This document shows positions 1 through 6,904 of a stretch of 7,694 bases of DNA, one piece after another. The position numbers and the translations under genes were made by a program. Within the stretch, counting starts at the first letter, position 1. Each line of letters opens with the position of its first letter. Under the pieces are notes generated by a model that saw nothing but the letters and a program-made list of their open reading frames with translations, searched no databases and was not told where the DNA came from. This stretch comes from Gammaproteobacteria bacterium (GTDB lineage: Bacteria > Pseudomonadota > Gammaproteobacteria > GRL18), in NCBI GenBank assembly GCA_030632625.1, contig DAOVUK010000134.1, forward strand, positions 1 through 7,694, in the 5' to 3' direction.

Positions 1-2874
1 GTTTTTAGCAGACGAATCAAACACTGACTGCCATTGTTCTAGAGGTACATCCCTTAGAGCACCCGTTATTCTCAAGAGATTATTCCCGGGTAATTTTGCT
101 GTATCTCCCGCAAAGGCAAGATTGCCTTTGAGCAGTTTAAATCCCTCAGTTTTTGACGCACTGTCAATTAGAACAACAAGTGATAGTTCCTTTGAGTATT
201 TCATTTTAACCAGCGCAGTTGGTGTTTTTTTATTTCTACCTGAGGGTTTTATTTCAGCATAACTCATAATCAAAGGAGTTGATTGTTTTGCCTGCTTATT
301 AAAAGGGGCCGGCAGCTGAGAACTTATATTTTTCAGACTACTGTAAATATTAAATGCCAATGCCCGCTGCTTATTGGGTAAATCAATAGTCAATTTAATA
401 TTGCCGATACCTGAAAGCTGATCACTCAGCGGTATGAATGATTCTGGTATAAAATTATATTTTTTAAGCTGCTTAACTGAAAATTTACTATCAATATTAA
501 CACTGATATCCGGATCTGCTGTTGATTTTGATAACTTTTTATCAGTTTTTATGCTTATTTGTGCAGGCAGCCCCATGAGTTGAGCCGATAATTTTCTGGC
601 ATTTATGGACTTATTATGAATCATGATATCGCCTTTGAGATGACTGACCAGCCCCTTTTTTCGCTCAAACCCGGGAGGGTAGTAATCCGCATTATTCAGC
701 CTGATGCCTATTTTGTTATCAGCTATCCCCTTTTCCAGTGGAATTTTTAAATCAAGGTTAATATCAATTTCATCTTTTGCATCTATCATGCCCAGCACAT
801 CATCTGAGACTAACTTTGATTGCTGAAGAAATTTTATGCCATCATCAAGACTGCTGTTTATATCACCCTTAATGAGCAAAATACGCTCTAAATAATCATC
901 TAAATCAACCTGTACGTTCTGTGATTGCGCAGAAAATATTTTACTGTGCCTGCCTTCTATCTTCATACCCTTTTGAGTAAACTGAACCTGGGCATTAATA
1001 TTGCTTAATTTCGGCCAGTCATCGAGATACTCAAGCAGGACATCCTGTGTATTAAAGACAATATCCATATTGCCGCTATGATCTTTATAGGGAAATTCAC
1101 TTAAGTTCCCCCGAAATGCTATCCCTCCATCTGGAACCAGGCCAGAGATAAGCGCATTGTCCAGCCATTTAACCAGACCTTGGCTCATCACCTTCGCAGG
1201 CACATAATTTGATATAGCGTCAACATTTACATTTTCATAAAAGCCTGTCAGATCCATAAAAACCTGCCCGGTTTCTGCTATCCATAATTTTAAGTCCGCA
1301 TTTGCAGCAGCAAAATGCGGACCTTTAATTACTAAATTTTCAGCACCTAATAACCATTGCTTCCCTTCCTTCTGCCAGAATAACTCTCCTGTTAATTGAC
1401 TAATAGGCCAGCTATCACGAAAAAGAGATTTAAGATGCAGCTTCATATCTGCACTATCAATAATGGCACGACCTGTCGTCTCATTAAACACCAGCTGTGT
1501 AGAAAAATGTCTGACTTTTGGTAAGGATAGTATTGAATTCATGCCAAAGTCATTAATATCGGTTTGTACCTGATAATGTTGAATATCAATAGGCATTTCA
1601 GAAGCATCGAATTGAAATGTCGTCATAATATTTTCCAGACTGCCTCTGGGTTTTAAATAGGAATAAACTTTTTCATTAAATTCCTTAGGTGCAAAAAAGG
1701 AGATAACATGGGAAAACTCATTGAAATCCAGTTTATTAAAAAACACCTGCAGCTGAGACAATAACTCATTTTCAGCTTTATGAAATTTTAAACTGATGTA
1801 TTTCTCACTGATCATTTTAGAGTTGACACTGAGATTTAAATCATACAAATCAAACATCCAGTTTGTTTCTTTTGTTATAGCATCAGCAATACTGGTATCG
1901 CTGTTTTGAATATTAGTATGCTCTCTTTGCAGTTTAAAGTTGCTTGACAGGCGGTCGAAATGGATACTGTGATTATTATCAACTCGCTTTAAATTGGCAT
2001 TTTCAATAACAACTTCACCCTGTATTGACTGTAAATTTCCTTTGTTAATCGTTGACCAGATTCTGCTGTTAGCTTCAATATCATTGAGCTGAAATTCTTC
2101 GACCTGTAACACCTCCTTCTGTAAAAAGTGCAGCAGCGTCTGCTGGTTGAGGTTATCAACAGCAGCATAAACCTGACCATTCCAGTTAGAGATGTCATCA
2201 ATCCTGCCATTAAAATCAAGACGAAAATCAAGCAGCGTATCTGAATCATTTAATTTTGCCCGTAATGAAATCTGATGTCGTTGTTTATTGTTTTTCATTT
2301 TGATATTAATATCAGAAACAAATACCGTCGGAATTTTTTGCATTTCATCAATAAAATAAATTTCACTTTCTGAAATCATGAAGTTTGTCTGATTAAGAAG
2401 AGCAAGAAATGCTTGCAATGACTGACCAGAATCAGGTTTGCCTGGTTGTGCATTCGTTAATTGTAATTCTGCTATAGAAATTTCACTTTTGCTATTGCGG
2501 CGTATAATGGCACTAAGGCCCTTGAGAGTCAGAGTATCAATTATAATCTGACCACGAAGAATTGACCGGGGAATATCAAGGCGGACGCTGGCAGAAGTAA
2601 ATTCTAACAGTTTTTCTTCATCCGATTTAGTTCTAATGGTAAAGTTGCGCATTGAAACAGAGGGAAACAGGGGATGAACGCCGACCTTAATTTCATCAAA
2701 TTTCACCTGGGTTTGTAGATGAGCCTCAATTAATTCTTCAATCAGATGGGGGGTTTCTTCAAGATAAAAAGCAAACGCACGCAGGACAAGCAGAACAACA
2801 GCCAGAGAAATAATCAGACTGACTAATAATTTTTGATGGAAAATCCAGACAAATAAAGCTGTTTTTTTTAGCAT
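1..2874 (-). CDS. yhdP: YhdP-family AsmA-like inter-membrane transport protein, C-terminus cut by window edge
   Basis: Reading leftward from ATG at 2874 the frame stays open for 958 codons to position 1, so the 3' end is outside the window; the family is usually about 1,270 residues, so roughly the last quarter is missing. Seen: a short basic N-terminus (MLKK), one hydrophobic segment at about residues 15-37 that would anchor it in the inner membrane, then a long region of beta-type alternating residues. A conserved-looking block, VPDGGIAFRGNLSEFPY, lies at about residues 580-596 and resembles the DUF3971/TIGR02099 core of E. coli YhdP. Known of the family: YhdP, with TamB and YdbH, forms periplasm-spanning bridges that carry phospholipid to the outer membrane. 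An in-frame TAA at 2881-2883 fixes ATG 2874 as the only usable start, although no Shine-Dalgarno sequence precedes it. Position after rng is the usual gammaproteobacterial order. The identification rests on motif recall, gene order and architecture, without an alignment. Confidence 0.88.
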   Translation of the reverse strand, partial: MLKKTALFVWIFHQKLLVSLIISLAVVLLVLRAFAFYLEETPHLIEELIEAHLQTQVKFDEIKVGVHPLFPSVSMRNFTIRTKSDEEKLLEFTSASVRLDIPRSILRGQIIIDTLTLKGLSAIIRRNSKSEISIAELQLTNAQPGKPDSGQSLQAFLALLNQTNFMISESEIYFIDEMQKIPTVFVSDINIKMKNNKQRHQISLRAKLNDSDTLLDFRLDFNGRIDDISNWNGQVYAAVDNLNQQTLLHFLQKEVLQVEEFQLNDIEANSRIWSTINKGNLQSIQGEVVIENANLKRVDNNHSIHFDRLSSNFKLQREHTNIQNSDTSIADAITKETNWMFDLYDLNLSVNSKMISEKYISLKFHKAENELLSQLQVFFNKLDFNEFSHVISFFAPKEFNEKVYSYLKPRGSLENIMTTFQFDASEMPIDIQHYQVQTDINDFGMNSILSLPKVRHFSTQLVFNETTGRAIIDSADMKLHLKSLFRDSWPISQLTGELFWQKEGKQWLLGAENLVIKGPHFAAANADLKLWIAETGQVFMDLTGFYENVNVDAISNYVPAKVMSQGLVKWLDNALISGLVPDGGIAFRGNLSEFPYKDHSGNMDIVFNTQDVLLEYLDDWPKLSNINAQVQFTQKGMKIEGRHSKIFSAQSQNVQVDLDDYLERILLIKGDINSSLDDGIKFLQQSKLVSDDVLGMIDAKDEIDINLDLKIPLEKGIADNKIGIRLNNADYYPPGFERKKGLVSHLKGDIMIHNKSINARKLSAQLMGLPAQISIKTDKKLSKSTADPDISVNIDSKFSVKQLKKYNFIPESFIPLSDQLSGIGNIKLTIDLPNKQRALAFNIYSSLKNISSQLPAPFNKQAKQSTPLIMSYAEIKPSGRNKKTPTALVKMKYSKELSLVVLIDSASKTEGFKLLKGNLAFAGDTAKLPGNNLLRITGALRDVPLEQWQSVFDSSAKN

Positions 2875-2876
2875 AT

Positions 2877-2915
2877 TTTTTTAGCAGATTAAATAGCATC
2901 TCAGGCTAAGGATCG
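2877..2915 (-). promoter_or_regulatory. Weak candidate promoter upstream of yhdP
   Basis: On the minus strand an extended -10-like TGCTATTTA lies about 15 bases before the yhdP ATG, with a poor -35-like T-rich element (TTCACG/TTTTCA) about 17 bases further upstream. If used, the 5' leader would be only about 8 bases, which would fit the lack of a Shine-Dalgarno sequence at yhdP. AT-rich spacers often give such matches, so this is only a suggestion. Confidence 0.18.
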
Positions 2916-2946
2916 TGAAAAAATAAATTTCCCAAGGCCCTGAGAT
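2898..2946 (-). other. Inverted repeat in the rng-yhdP spacer
   Basis: ATCTCAGG (2898-2905) and its reverse complement CCTGAGAT (2939-2946) flank a 33-base loop that holds a T-rich tract on the minus strand. It lies between the end of rng and the start of yhdP. The stem is short for so large a loop, and no T-run follows it, so it is not a standard intrinsic terminator. It could be an mRNA hairpin or chance. A smaller one, TAATGA/TCATTA, lies at 2952-2974. Confidence 0.3.
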
Positions 2947-2983
2947 TGTAGTAATGAGTCAGAAGAGGTCATTATGACAAAGT

Positions 2984-3022
2984 AACTCACATTGGAACTC
3001 ACATTGGAACTCACATTGGAAC
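2984..3022 (-). repeat. 12-bp tandem repeat (3.25 copies) spanning the rng stop codon
   Basis: On the minus strand the unit GTTCCAATGTGA occurs three times without mismatch (3022-2987), followed by a leftover GTT (2986-2984). The unit is in frame with rng, so each copy reads Val-Pro-Met-stop. The first copy supplies the natural end of RNase G; the other two lie in the untranslated spacer. Replication slippage is the likely origin. Confidence 0.95.
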
Positions 3023-4471
3023 AACATCATATTGTTCCTGACTGTACTCATTATCAATTTGCAGCTGAATGGTACGCTGCATAAATTCTTCCAGCTCAGC
3101 AATGGCTGAAGATTCCTCATCCACAAGATAGTCACCCACTTTTTTTGAGGTCAATACCAATAACTTTTGAGTATCAAACTGTCGTGCTTCGCGAATAATT
3201 TCACGAAAAATTTCAAAGGCAACTGTTTCTACTGTTTTAATCGTACCTTTACCATTGCACATCGGACAGGCTTCACAGAGAATATGTTCCAGGCTCTCAC
3301 GAGTACGTTTGCGAGTCATTTCAATCAAGCCCAGATTAGAGACTTCTGTAATACAGGTTTTTGCATGGTCACGCTCCAGCGCTTTTTCAAACGCACGCAA
3401 AACTTGCCGCCTATGCTCCGGTTCTTTCATATCAATAAAATCAATAATAATAATACCGCCCAGGTTTCTCAGGCGCAACTGGCGAACAATTGCCTGGGTT
3501 GCCTCAAGATTTGTTTTAAAAATCGTTTCTTCCAGATTACGATTGCCCACATAACCGCCGGTATTGATATCCACTGTCGTCATCGCTTCAGTTTGATCAA
3601 TAATTAAATAACCACCTGATTTAAGTTTAATCTTGGCTTGCAGTGCCCGCTGAATTTCATCCTCAACACCATAAAGATCAAAAATCGGCCGCTCACCCGG
3701 ATAATATTCAATACCTGGAGCCAGCTTAGGAATAAACTTTTTGGCAAATTTAATCACCTTATCAAAGGTTGCACGCGAATCAATACGAATGGCATCAATA
3801 TTTGTGTCCGCAATATCACGCATAACTCTCATCGCCAAAGGCAGATCTTCGTAAACCAGCATTGCAGAGCTGACAGATTTGTTATTGTCCAGTATGGATT
3901 GCCAGAGTTTTTCTAAAAAAACCATATCTGCATGTACGGCTGTTTCTGAAATACCTTCTGCAACCGTTCTGACGATATAACCACCACCCTTAAACTCTGC
4001 TAATAGTTCTTTTATAATAGCTTTCAGGCGATCTCTTTCTTCTTCACCTTCGAGTTTTTGTGACACGCCAATATGGTTAGAATTGGGCATATAGACCAGA
4101 TAACGAGCGGGTATAGTAATATGAGTGGTCAGGCGGGCGCCTTTGGTTCCCATTGGGTCTTTAACAACCTGCACCAGTATTTCCTGACCCTCTTTGAGTA
4201 AATCATTAATGGTTGGTTCCTGGCTGATGTTTTTCTTATCTTCCGGCGTGACAATGTCAGACAGATGTAAAAAAGCGGTGCGCTGCAAACCAATTTCCAG
4301 AAAGGCGGCCTGCATGCCAGGTAAAACCCGACAGACTTTACCTTTGTAGATATTGCCCACCAGGCCTCGCCGGCTGGCCCGTTCAATGATCACTTCCTGC
4401 AGCATGCCATTTTCTACTTTGGCCACACGGGTTTCCTGTGGTGTGACATTAATCAGCAGCTCATCACTCAT
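3011..4471 (-). CDS. rng: Ribonuclease G (RNase E/G family endoribonuclease)
   Basis: Endoribonuclease that matures the 5' end of 16S rRNA and takes part in mRNA decay in the cytoplasm. With ATG at 4471 the product is 486 residues, close to the 489 of E. coli RNase G. Domains seen: S1 RNA-binding domain (about 36-125, with GLVGNIYKGKVCRVLPGMQA and LGLQRTAFLH-like segments), then the RNase H-like/DNase I-like catalytic core. The metal-binding acids are Asp301 (in TTVDINTGG) and Asp344 (in IIDFIDM), and the zinc-link cysteines are Cys402 and Cys405 (CPMC). The C-terminal arm of RNase E is absent, which makes this RNase G. An in-frame ATG at 4528 would add 19 residues, but it lies inside a palindromic repeat and the extension is basic and unlike the family; MSDELLINVTPQ is the expected N-terminus, preceded by a weak AAGAAAG site. 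The gene follows maf after a 106-bp spacer and ends inside a tandem repeat. Confidence 0.97.
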   Translation of the reverse strand: MSDELLINVTPQETRVAKVENGMLQEVIIERASRRGLVGNIYKGKVCRVLPGMQAAFLEIGLQRTAFLHLSDIVTPEDKKNISQEPTINDLLKEGQEILVQVVKDPMGTKGARLTTHITIPARYLVYMPNSNHIGVSQKLEGEEERDRLKAIIKELLAEFKGGGYIVRTVAEGISETAVHADMVFLEKLWQSILDNNKSVSSAMLVYEDLPLAMRVMRDIADTNIDAIRIDSRATFDKVIKFAKKFIPKLAPGIEYYPGERPIFDLYGVEDEIQRALQAKIKLKSGGYLIIDQTEAMTTVDINTGGYVGNRNLEETIFKTNLEATQAIVRQLRLRNLGGIIIIDFIDMKEPEHRRQVLRAFEKALERDHAKTCITEVSNLGLIEMTRKRTRESLEHILCEACPMCNGKGTIKTVETVAFEIFREIIREARQFDTQKLLVLTSKKVGDYLVDEESSAIAELEEFMQRTIQLQIDNEYSQEQYDVVPM

Positions 4472-4509
4472 ATTATTCTTTCTTGTTTTCTTATGATATA
4501 TTTTTTTAT

Positions 4510-4537
4510 GTGGAGACGTTGCATGCAACGTCGCTAC
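4510..4537. repeat. 28-bp REP-like palindrome between maf and rng
   Basis: The core GACGTTGCATGCAACGTC (4515-4532) is a perfect 18-bp palindrome with no loop. Extending to GTGGA on the left and GCTAC on the right gives two 14-base arms that match at 12 positions. It lies wholly in the intercistronic spacer, upstream of the chosen rng start. The arm GTAGNGACGTTGCA resembles short dispersed palindromes that I recall from several bacterial genomes (for example cyanobacteria). No T-run follows on either strand, so a terminator role is unlikely; an RNA hairpin in the maf-rng transcript is likely. Confidence 0.8.
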
Positions 4538-4544
4538 CAGAGGA

Positions 4545-4564
4545 TGTTGACTTTATGATCAACA
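4545..4564 (-). other. Small hairpin between maf and the REP-like palindrome
   Basis: TGTTGA (4545-4550) and TCAACA (4559-4564) form a 6-bp stem with an 8-base loop in the maf-rng spacer. No T-run follows, so it is not called as a terminator. Together with the neighbouring palindrome it would give the intercistronic RNA two adjacent stem-loops. Confidence 0.3.
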
Positions 4565-4577
4565 GCCGCTAACGAAT

Positions 4578-5162
4578 TTATAACAGACAAATGCCAAATT
4601 TGTTTAACAGAAGACTGGTTTCATAAATTGGCAGGCCCATAACACCGGAATAGCTGCCATTAAGAGTGCGCACAAAAAGAGCCCCTTTACCCTGTATGCC
4701 ATAACTGCCGGCCTTATCAACCGGCTCACCACTATGCCAGTAATTTTCACACATTTTTCTATTTAGCTTTGAGAATAAAACCTCAGTCGAGGAAAGTATC
4801 TGTTCTGTTCGGTACTCATTTTTCACAGCTACTGCTGTGAGAACCTGATGGCTTTGCTCAGACAGTCTTAATAACATCTCAATTGCCTGTTCCCTGTCCT
4901 CGGGTTTGCCCAGAATTGTGCCATCAAGTATAACAGCGGTATCCGCTCCCAGAACAGGAGTCTGCTGATTGGTCAGTCTTAGTAAGCCATCGGTGGCTTT
5001 TTCCAGCGCCAGCCGTGCAACAAACGCTTCCGGTGTTTCTTTCAGGTCATGCTGTTCTGCAGCAAACTGGGGTATTACTTTAAATGAGACTCCCATCTGT
5101 TGCAGAAGTTCCTGTCTCCGTGGTGAACTGGATGCCAGAAAAATTTGGGGATTTTGAATCAC
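4578..5162 (-). CDS. maf: Maf/YhdE-type nucleoside triphosphate pyrophosphatase
   Basis: House-cleaning pyrophosphatase that, in the YhdE branch, hydrolyses dTTP/UTP and modified pyrimidine nucleotides to monophosphates. The product is 194 residues, the family's usual size. Seen: the N-terminal signature LASSSPRRQELL (9-20), the catalytic GADTAV with Asp74 and the following GKP (85-87), and DKAGSYGIQGKGA (149-161). The IQG form of the last motif is typical of YhdE rather than the YceF branch (7-methyl-GTP). The start is a GTG at 5162, with AAGTGA about 7 bases before it; there is no ATG before the SSSPRR motif. It sits 47 bp after rlmH and 106 bp before rng. In many gammaproteobacteria maf directly precedes rng, as here. 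Substrate specificity is inferred from motif pattern only. Confidence 0.95.
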   Translation of the reverse strand: MIQNPQIFLASSSPRRQELLQQMGVSFKVIPQFAAEQHDLKETPEAFVARLALEKATDGLLRLTNQQTPVLGADTAVILDGTILGKPEDREQAIEMLLRLSEQSHQVLTAVAVKNEYRTEQILSSTEVLFSKLNRKMCENYWHSGEPVDKAGSYGIQGKGALFVRTLNGSYSGVMGLPIYETSLLLNKFGICLL

Positions 5163-5209
5163 AATTATTCACTTATTATTTAAAATGAGTTGTTTTTTGC
5201 ATGTATAAA

Positions 5210-5677
5210 TTAGCGGTGATACGGATGATGTTTAAGAATACTATAAGCTCTATAAAGCTGTTCACTTAATAAAACTCTCACCAGCGGATGAGGTAGTGTC
5301 AGAGGCGATAAGGACCATTTCATATCAGCTCTGGCAACACAGGCATCACTTAAGCCTTCCGGACCACCAATTAATAAAGCAACATCCTGACCACTATGCA
5401 GCCAGTTATCAAGCTGTCTGGAGAATACTTCGGTACTCCATGCTTTGCCTTTCACTTCCAGGGCAATGACCAGACATCCCTTAGGAATTGCATCAAGAAG
5501 CTTATCACCCTCTGTTTTTTTTATGCGCGCCAGATCAGCATTTTTACCCCGCTTTCCGGGGGCAATTTCTATCAGCCTGAGATGACAATCGCCATTGAGA
5601 CGTTTGGCGTATTCAGCATACCCCCTATTGACCCAGTCAGGCATTTTATTACCCACGGCCAGTAAATATATATTCAT
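5210..5677 (-). CDS. rlmH: 23S rRNA (pseudouridine1915-N3)-methyltransferase RlmH
   Basis: SPOUT-class, SAM-dependent methyltransferase that methylates N3 of pseudouridine 1915 in helix 69 of 23S rRNA on assembled 70S ribosomes. Length is 155 residues, matching the family. Seen: N-terminal MNIYLLAVGNKMPDWV, the SAM-binding trefoil-knot loop LLIGGPEGLS (101-110), the knot-forming run SLSPLTLPHPLVRVLLSEQL (122-141), and the C-terminal HPYHR (151-155), whose Tyr-His-Arg end reaches the active site. ATG at 5677 has only a weak ribosome-binding site (CTGAG adjacent). It follows rsfS by 45 bp, the order found widely across bacteria, and both products act on the large ribosomal subunit. Confidence 0.97.
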   Translation of the reverse strand: MNIYLLAVGNKMPDWVNRGYAEYAKRLNGDCHLRLIEIAPGKRGKNADLARIKKTEGDKLLDAIPKGCLVIALEVKGKAWSTEVFSRQLDNWLHSGQDVALLIGGPEGLSDACVARADMKWSLSPLTLPHPLVRVLLSEQLYRAYSILKHHPYHR

Positions 5678-5722
5678 CTCAGCGGCTCAGAGCTTTTAGG
5701 ATTTTTCTAAGCCTTTGTATCA

Positions 5723-6181
5723 TCAAGAGCCATCATCAAACACATCAGCAGAGCTATCCAGGTCGGAACCCGAGCCTTCAGCGTCATTAGAACCAGAGCC
5801 TTCAGCTTCATTAGAGCCAGAGCCTTCAGCGTCACTAGATTGAGAGTCATAATCCGGATTATCAACATCCCACATACGTTCAATACCATAATAATCTCTG
5901 ACCTGAGGCAGCATAACATGAACCACCACATCACCCAGATCAACCAGAACCCAGTCACCGGTATTTAAGCCTTCAACACCCAGAGGGGCAAATCCCGCTT
6001 TTTTAGCTTCAAGTACAACATTATTGGCAATGGATTTAACCTGTCGATCTGACCGGCCGCTGGCAAAAACCAGCACATCAGTGACACTGCTTCGGCCATT
6101 AACATCAACCACATTCACATCAAATGCTTTTACATCTTCTACTGCATTGACTACCAGTGCCTTTAATTCGTCTAAATTCAT
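5723..6181 (-). CDS. rsfS: Ribosomal silencing factor RsfS with acidic repeat-built C-terminal tail
   Basis: Iojap/DUF143-family protein that binds uL14 of the 50S subunit and blocks joining with 30S, lowering translation under starvation. Residues 1 to about 106 form the complete domain, seen in SSVTDVLVFASGRSDRQVKSIA (31-52), VEGLNTGDWVLVDLGDVVVHVM (69-90) and RDYYGIERMWD (95-105). The E. coli protein is 105 residues and ends about there. This one carries 46 more residues, almost all Asp, Glu, Ser, Gly, Asn and Ala, including three EGSGS repeats encoded by a 24-bp tandem array. The tail should be disordered and strongly acidic; its role is unknown. ATG at 6181 has a GG-containing site (AAAAGGTAA) about 13 bases upstream, a rather long spacing. 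It lies between nadD and rlmH, as in most gammaproteobacteria. Confidence 0.96.
   Translation of the reverse strand: MNLDELKALVVNAVEDVKAFDVNVVDVNGRSSVTDVLVFASGRSDRQVKSIANNVVLEAKKAGFAPLGVEGLNTGDWVLVDLGDVVVHVMLPQVRDYYGIERMWDVDNPDYDSQSSDAEGSGSNEAEGSGSNDAEGSGSDLDSSADVFDDGS
5766..5837 (-). repeat. Three 24-bp tandem repeats coding the RsfS tail
   Basis: Units lie at 5814-5837, 5790-5813 and 5766-5789 in coding order and differ from their neighbour at two or three of 24 bases. They encode SDAEGSGS, NEAEGSGS and NDAEGSGS. The unit is a multiple of three, so gain or loss of a copy keeps the frame. The substitutions between units mean the array is older than the perfect 12-bp repeats at the rng and nadD ends. 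Confidence 0.93.
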
Positions 6182-6223
6182 TGAAATTCAGTTACCTTTT
6201 CTTTTTTGATTAGTGCTGCACAC

Positions 6224-6247
6224 TCATTAGAGCTATCATTAGAGCTA
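6224..6247 (-). repeat. Perfect 12-bp tandem duplication starting at the nadD stop codon
   Basis: On the minus strand TAGCTCTAATGA occurs twice back to back. The first TAG is the nadD stop. Read in the nadD frame the 24 bases give TAG CTC TAA TGA TAG CTC TAA TGA, six stops in eight codons. It ends 42 bases before the rsfS ATG. Confidence 0.95.
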
Positions 6248-6904
6248 CGTATAGAGATTATAGTATTTTATCAGATTAATGACGGGTTCAGGCATCAAAA
6301 AACGAATAGATTGCTTATTTTTTAGCCTGTTTCTAATATCAGTGGCAGAAATAGACAACTGCGTCACCGCTTCGAGTCTTATTTTTCCACATAATGACTG
6401 GCGAATGCTTTCCCGGTCTGCTTTATGAGTCTGATAAAATGTCTGTATTGTCTCAGGCCATTGCTGCGCATTAAACTGGGTACCCGGCCTCAGACTCACC
6501 ACGATATGCGCATAGTCCAGTAATTCCTGCCAGTGGTACCAGTGATCAATACCCGTAAAAGCATCCAGCCCCATCAACAAACACAAAGGATTTTCGGGAT
6601 AATCCTGACGCAGACTTTTTAAGGTCTGCACAGTATAAGAAGCCCCGCCACGCTTTATTTCCCGATCATCCAGCACAAAACGCGGTTCTTCTTTAATCGC
6701 CTGAGCAACCATTTTCAGACGATGTTTCGCTGTTGTTTGAGGCTTATCTCGATGCGGCGGTAAAAAAGCAGGTATAAAACGGACATGATCCATCCCCAGA
6801 ATTTCACACAATTCCAGGTTAGGTCTCAGATGTCCGAAATGGACAGGATCAAAGGTGCCGCCATAGATACCAATAGGCGCTTTATTTTCTAATATGTCCG
6901 TCAC
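6245..6904 (-). CDS. nadD: Nicotinate-nucleotide adenylyltransferase NadD
   Basis: Transfers AMP from ATP to nicotinate mononucleotide to make deamido-NAD, the step before NAD synthetase in NAD synthesis. Seen: the nucleotidyltransferase signature [11 protein letters not shown] (15-25, with the two His of the HxGH-type site), a LMGLDAF segment near residue 110-116, and the C-terminal SISATDIR (184-191) that binds the ATP phosphates. Length is 219 residues with the start chosen here, normal for the family. There is no ATG before the signature. The choices are GTG at 6904 ([16 protein letters not shown]) or TTG at 6913 (three residues longer); GTG is preferred as the commoner start. Neither has a clear Shine-Dalgarno sequence. 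The gene overlaps the end of proA by 23 bp, which suggests translational coupling. The stop TAG opens a 12-bp tandem duplication. Confidence 0.95.
   Translation of the reverse strand: MTDILENKAPIGIYGGTFDPVHFGHLRPNLELCEILGMDHVRFIPAFLPPHRDKPQTTAKHRLKMVAQAIKEEPRFVLDDREIKRGGASYTVQTLKSLRQDYPENPLCLLMGLDAFTGIDHWYHWQELLDYAHIVVSLRPGTQFNAQQWPETIQTFYQTHKADRESIRQSLCGKIRLEAVTQLSISATDIRNRLKNKQSIRFLMPEPVINLIKYYNLYT

Noticed and set aside
111..130. CAAAGGCAA/TTGCCTTTG inverted repeat with a two-base loop
   Set aside because: It lies inside the yhdP coding frame (KGNLAFA) and there is no T-run or spacer context; most likely chance within coding sequence.
1989..2249. 86-codon minus-strand frame
   Set aside because: It is a shadow frame inside yhdP, which is open through the whole region in a different phase.
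3167..3916. Plus-strand open frames opposite rng, up to 146 codons
   Set aside because: They are antisense to a well-supported gene, overlap each other, and show no recognisable protein family or start signals.
4472..4528. 19-residue N-terminal extension of RNase G from ATG 4528
   Set aside because: The ATG is the centre of the REP-like palindrome and the added residues are basic and unlike the family; ATG 4471 gives the normal length and N-terminus.
4510..4537. Intrinsic terminator between maf and rng
   Set aside because: The palindrome is strong but no T-run follows it on either strand; on the minus strand an A-rich stretch follows.
5766..5837. CRISPR-like array
   Set aside because: The repeats are directly adjacent with no spacers and encode part of a protein in frame.
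5707..5958. Minus-strand 83-codon frame overlapping rsfS
   Set aside because: Its repetitive Leu/Met/Ala sequence is the rsfS repeat array read in another frame.
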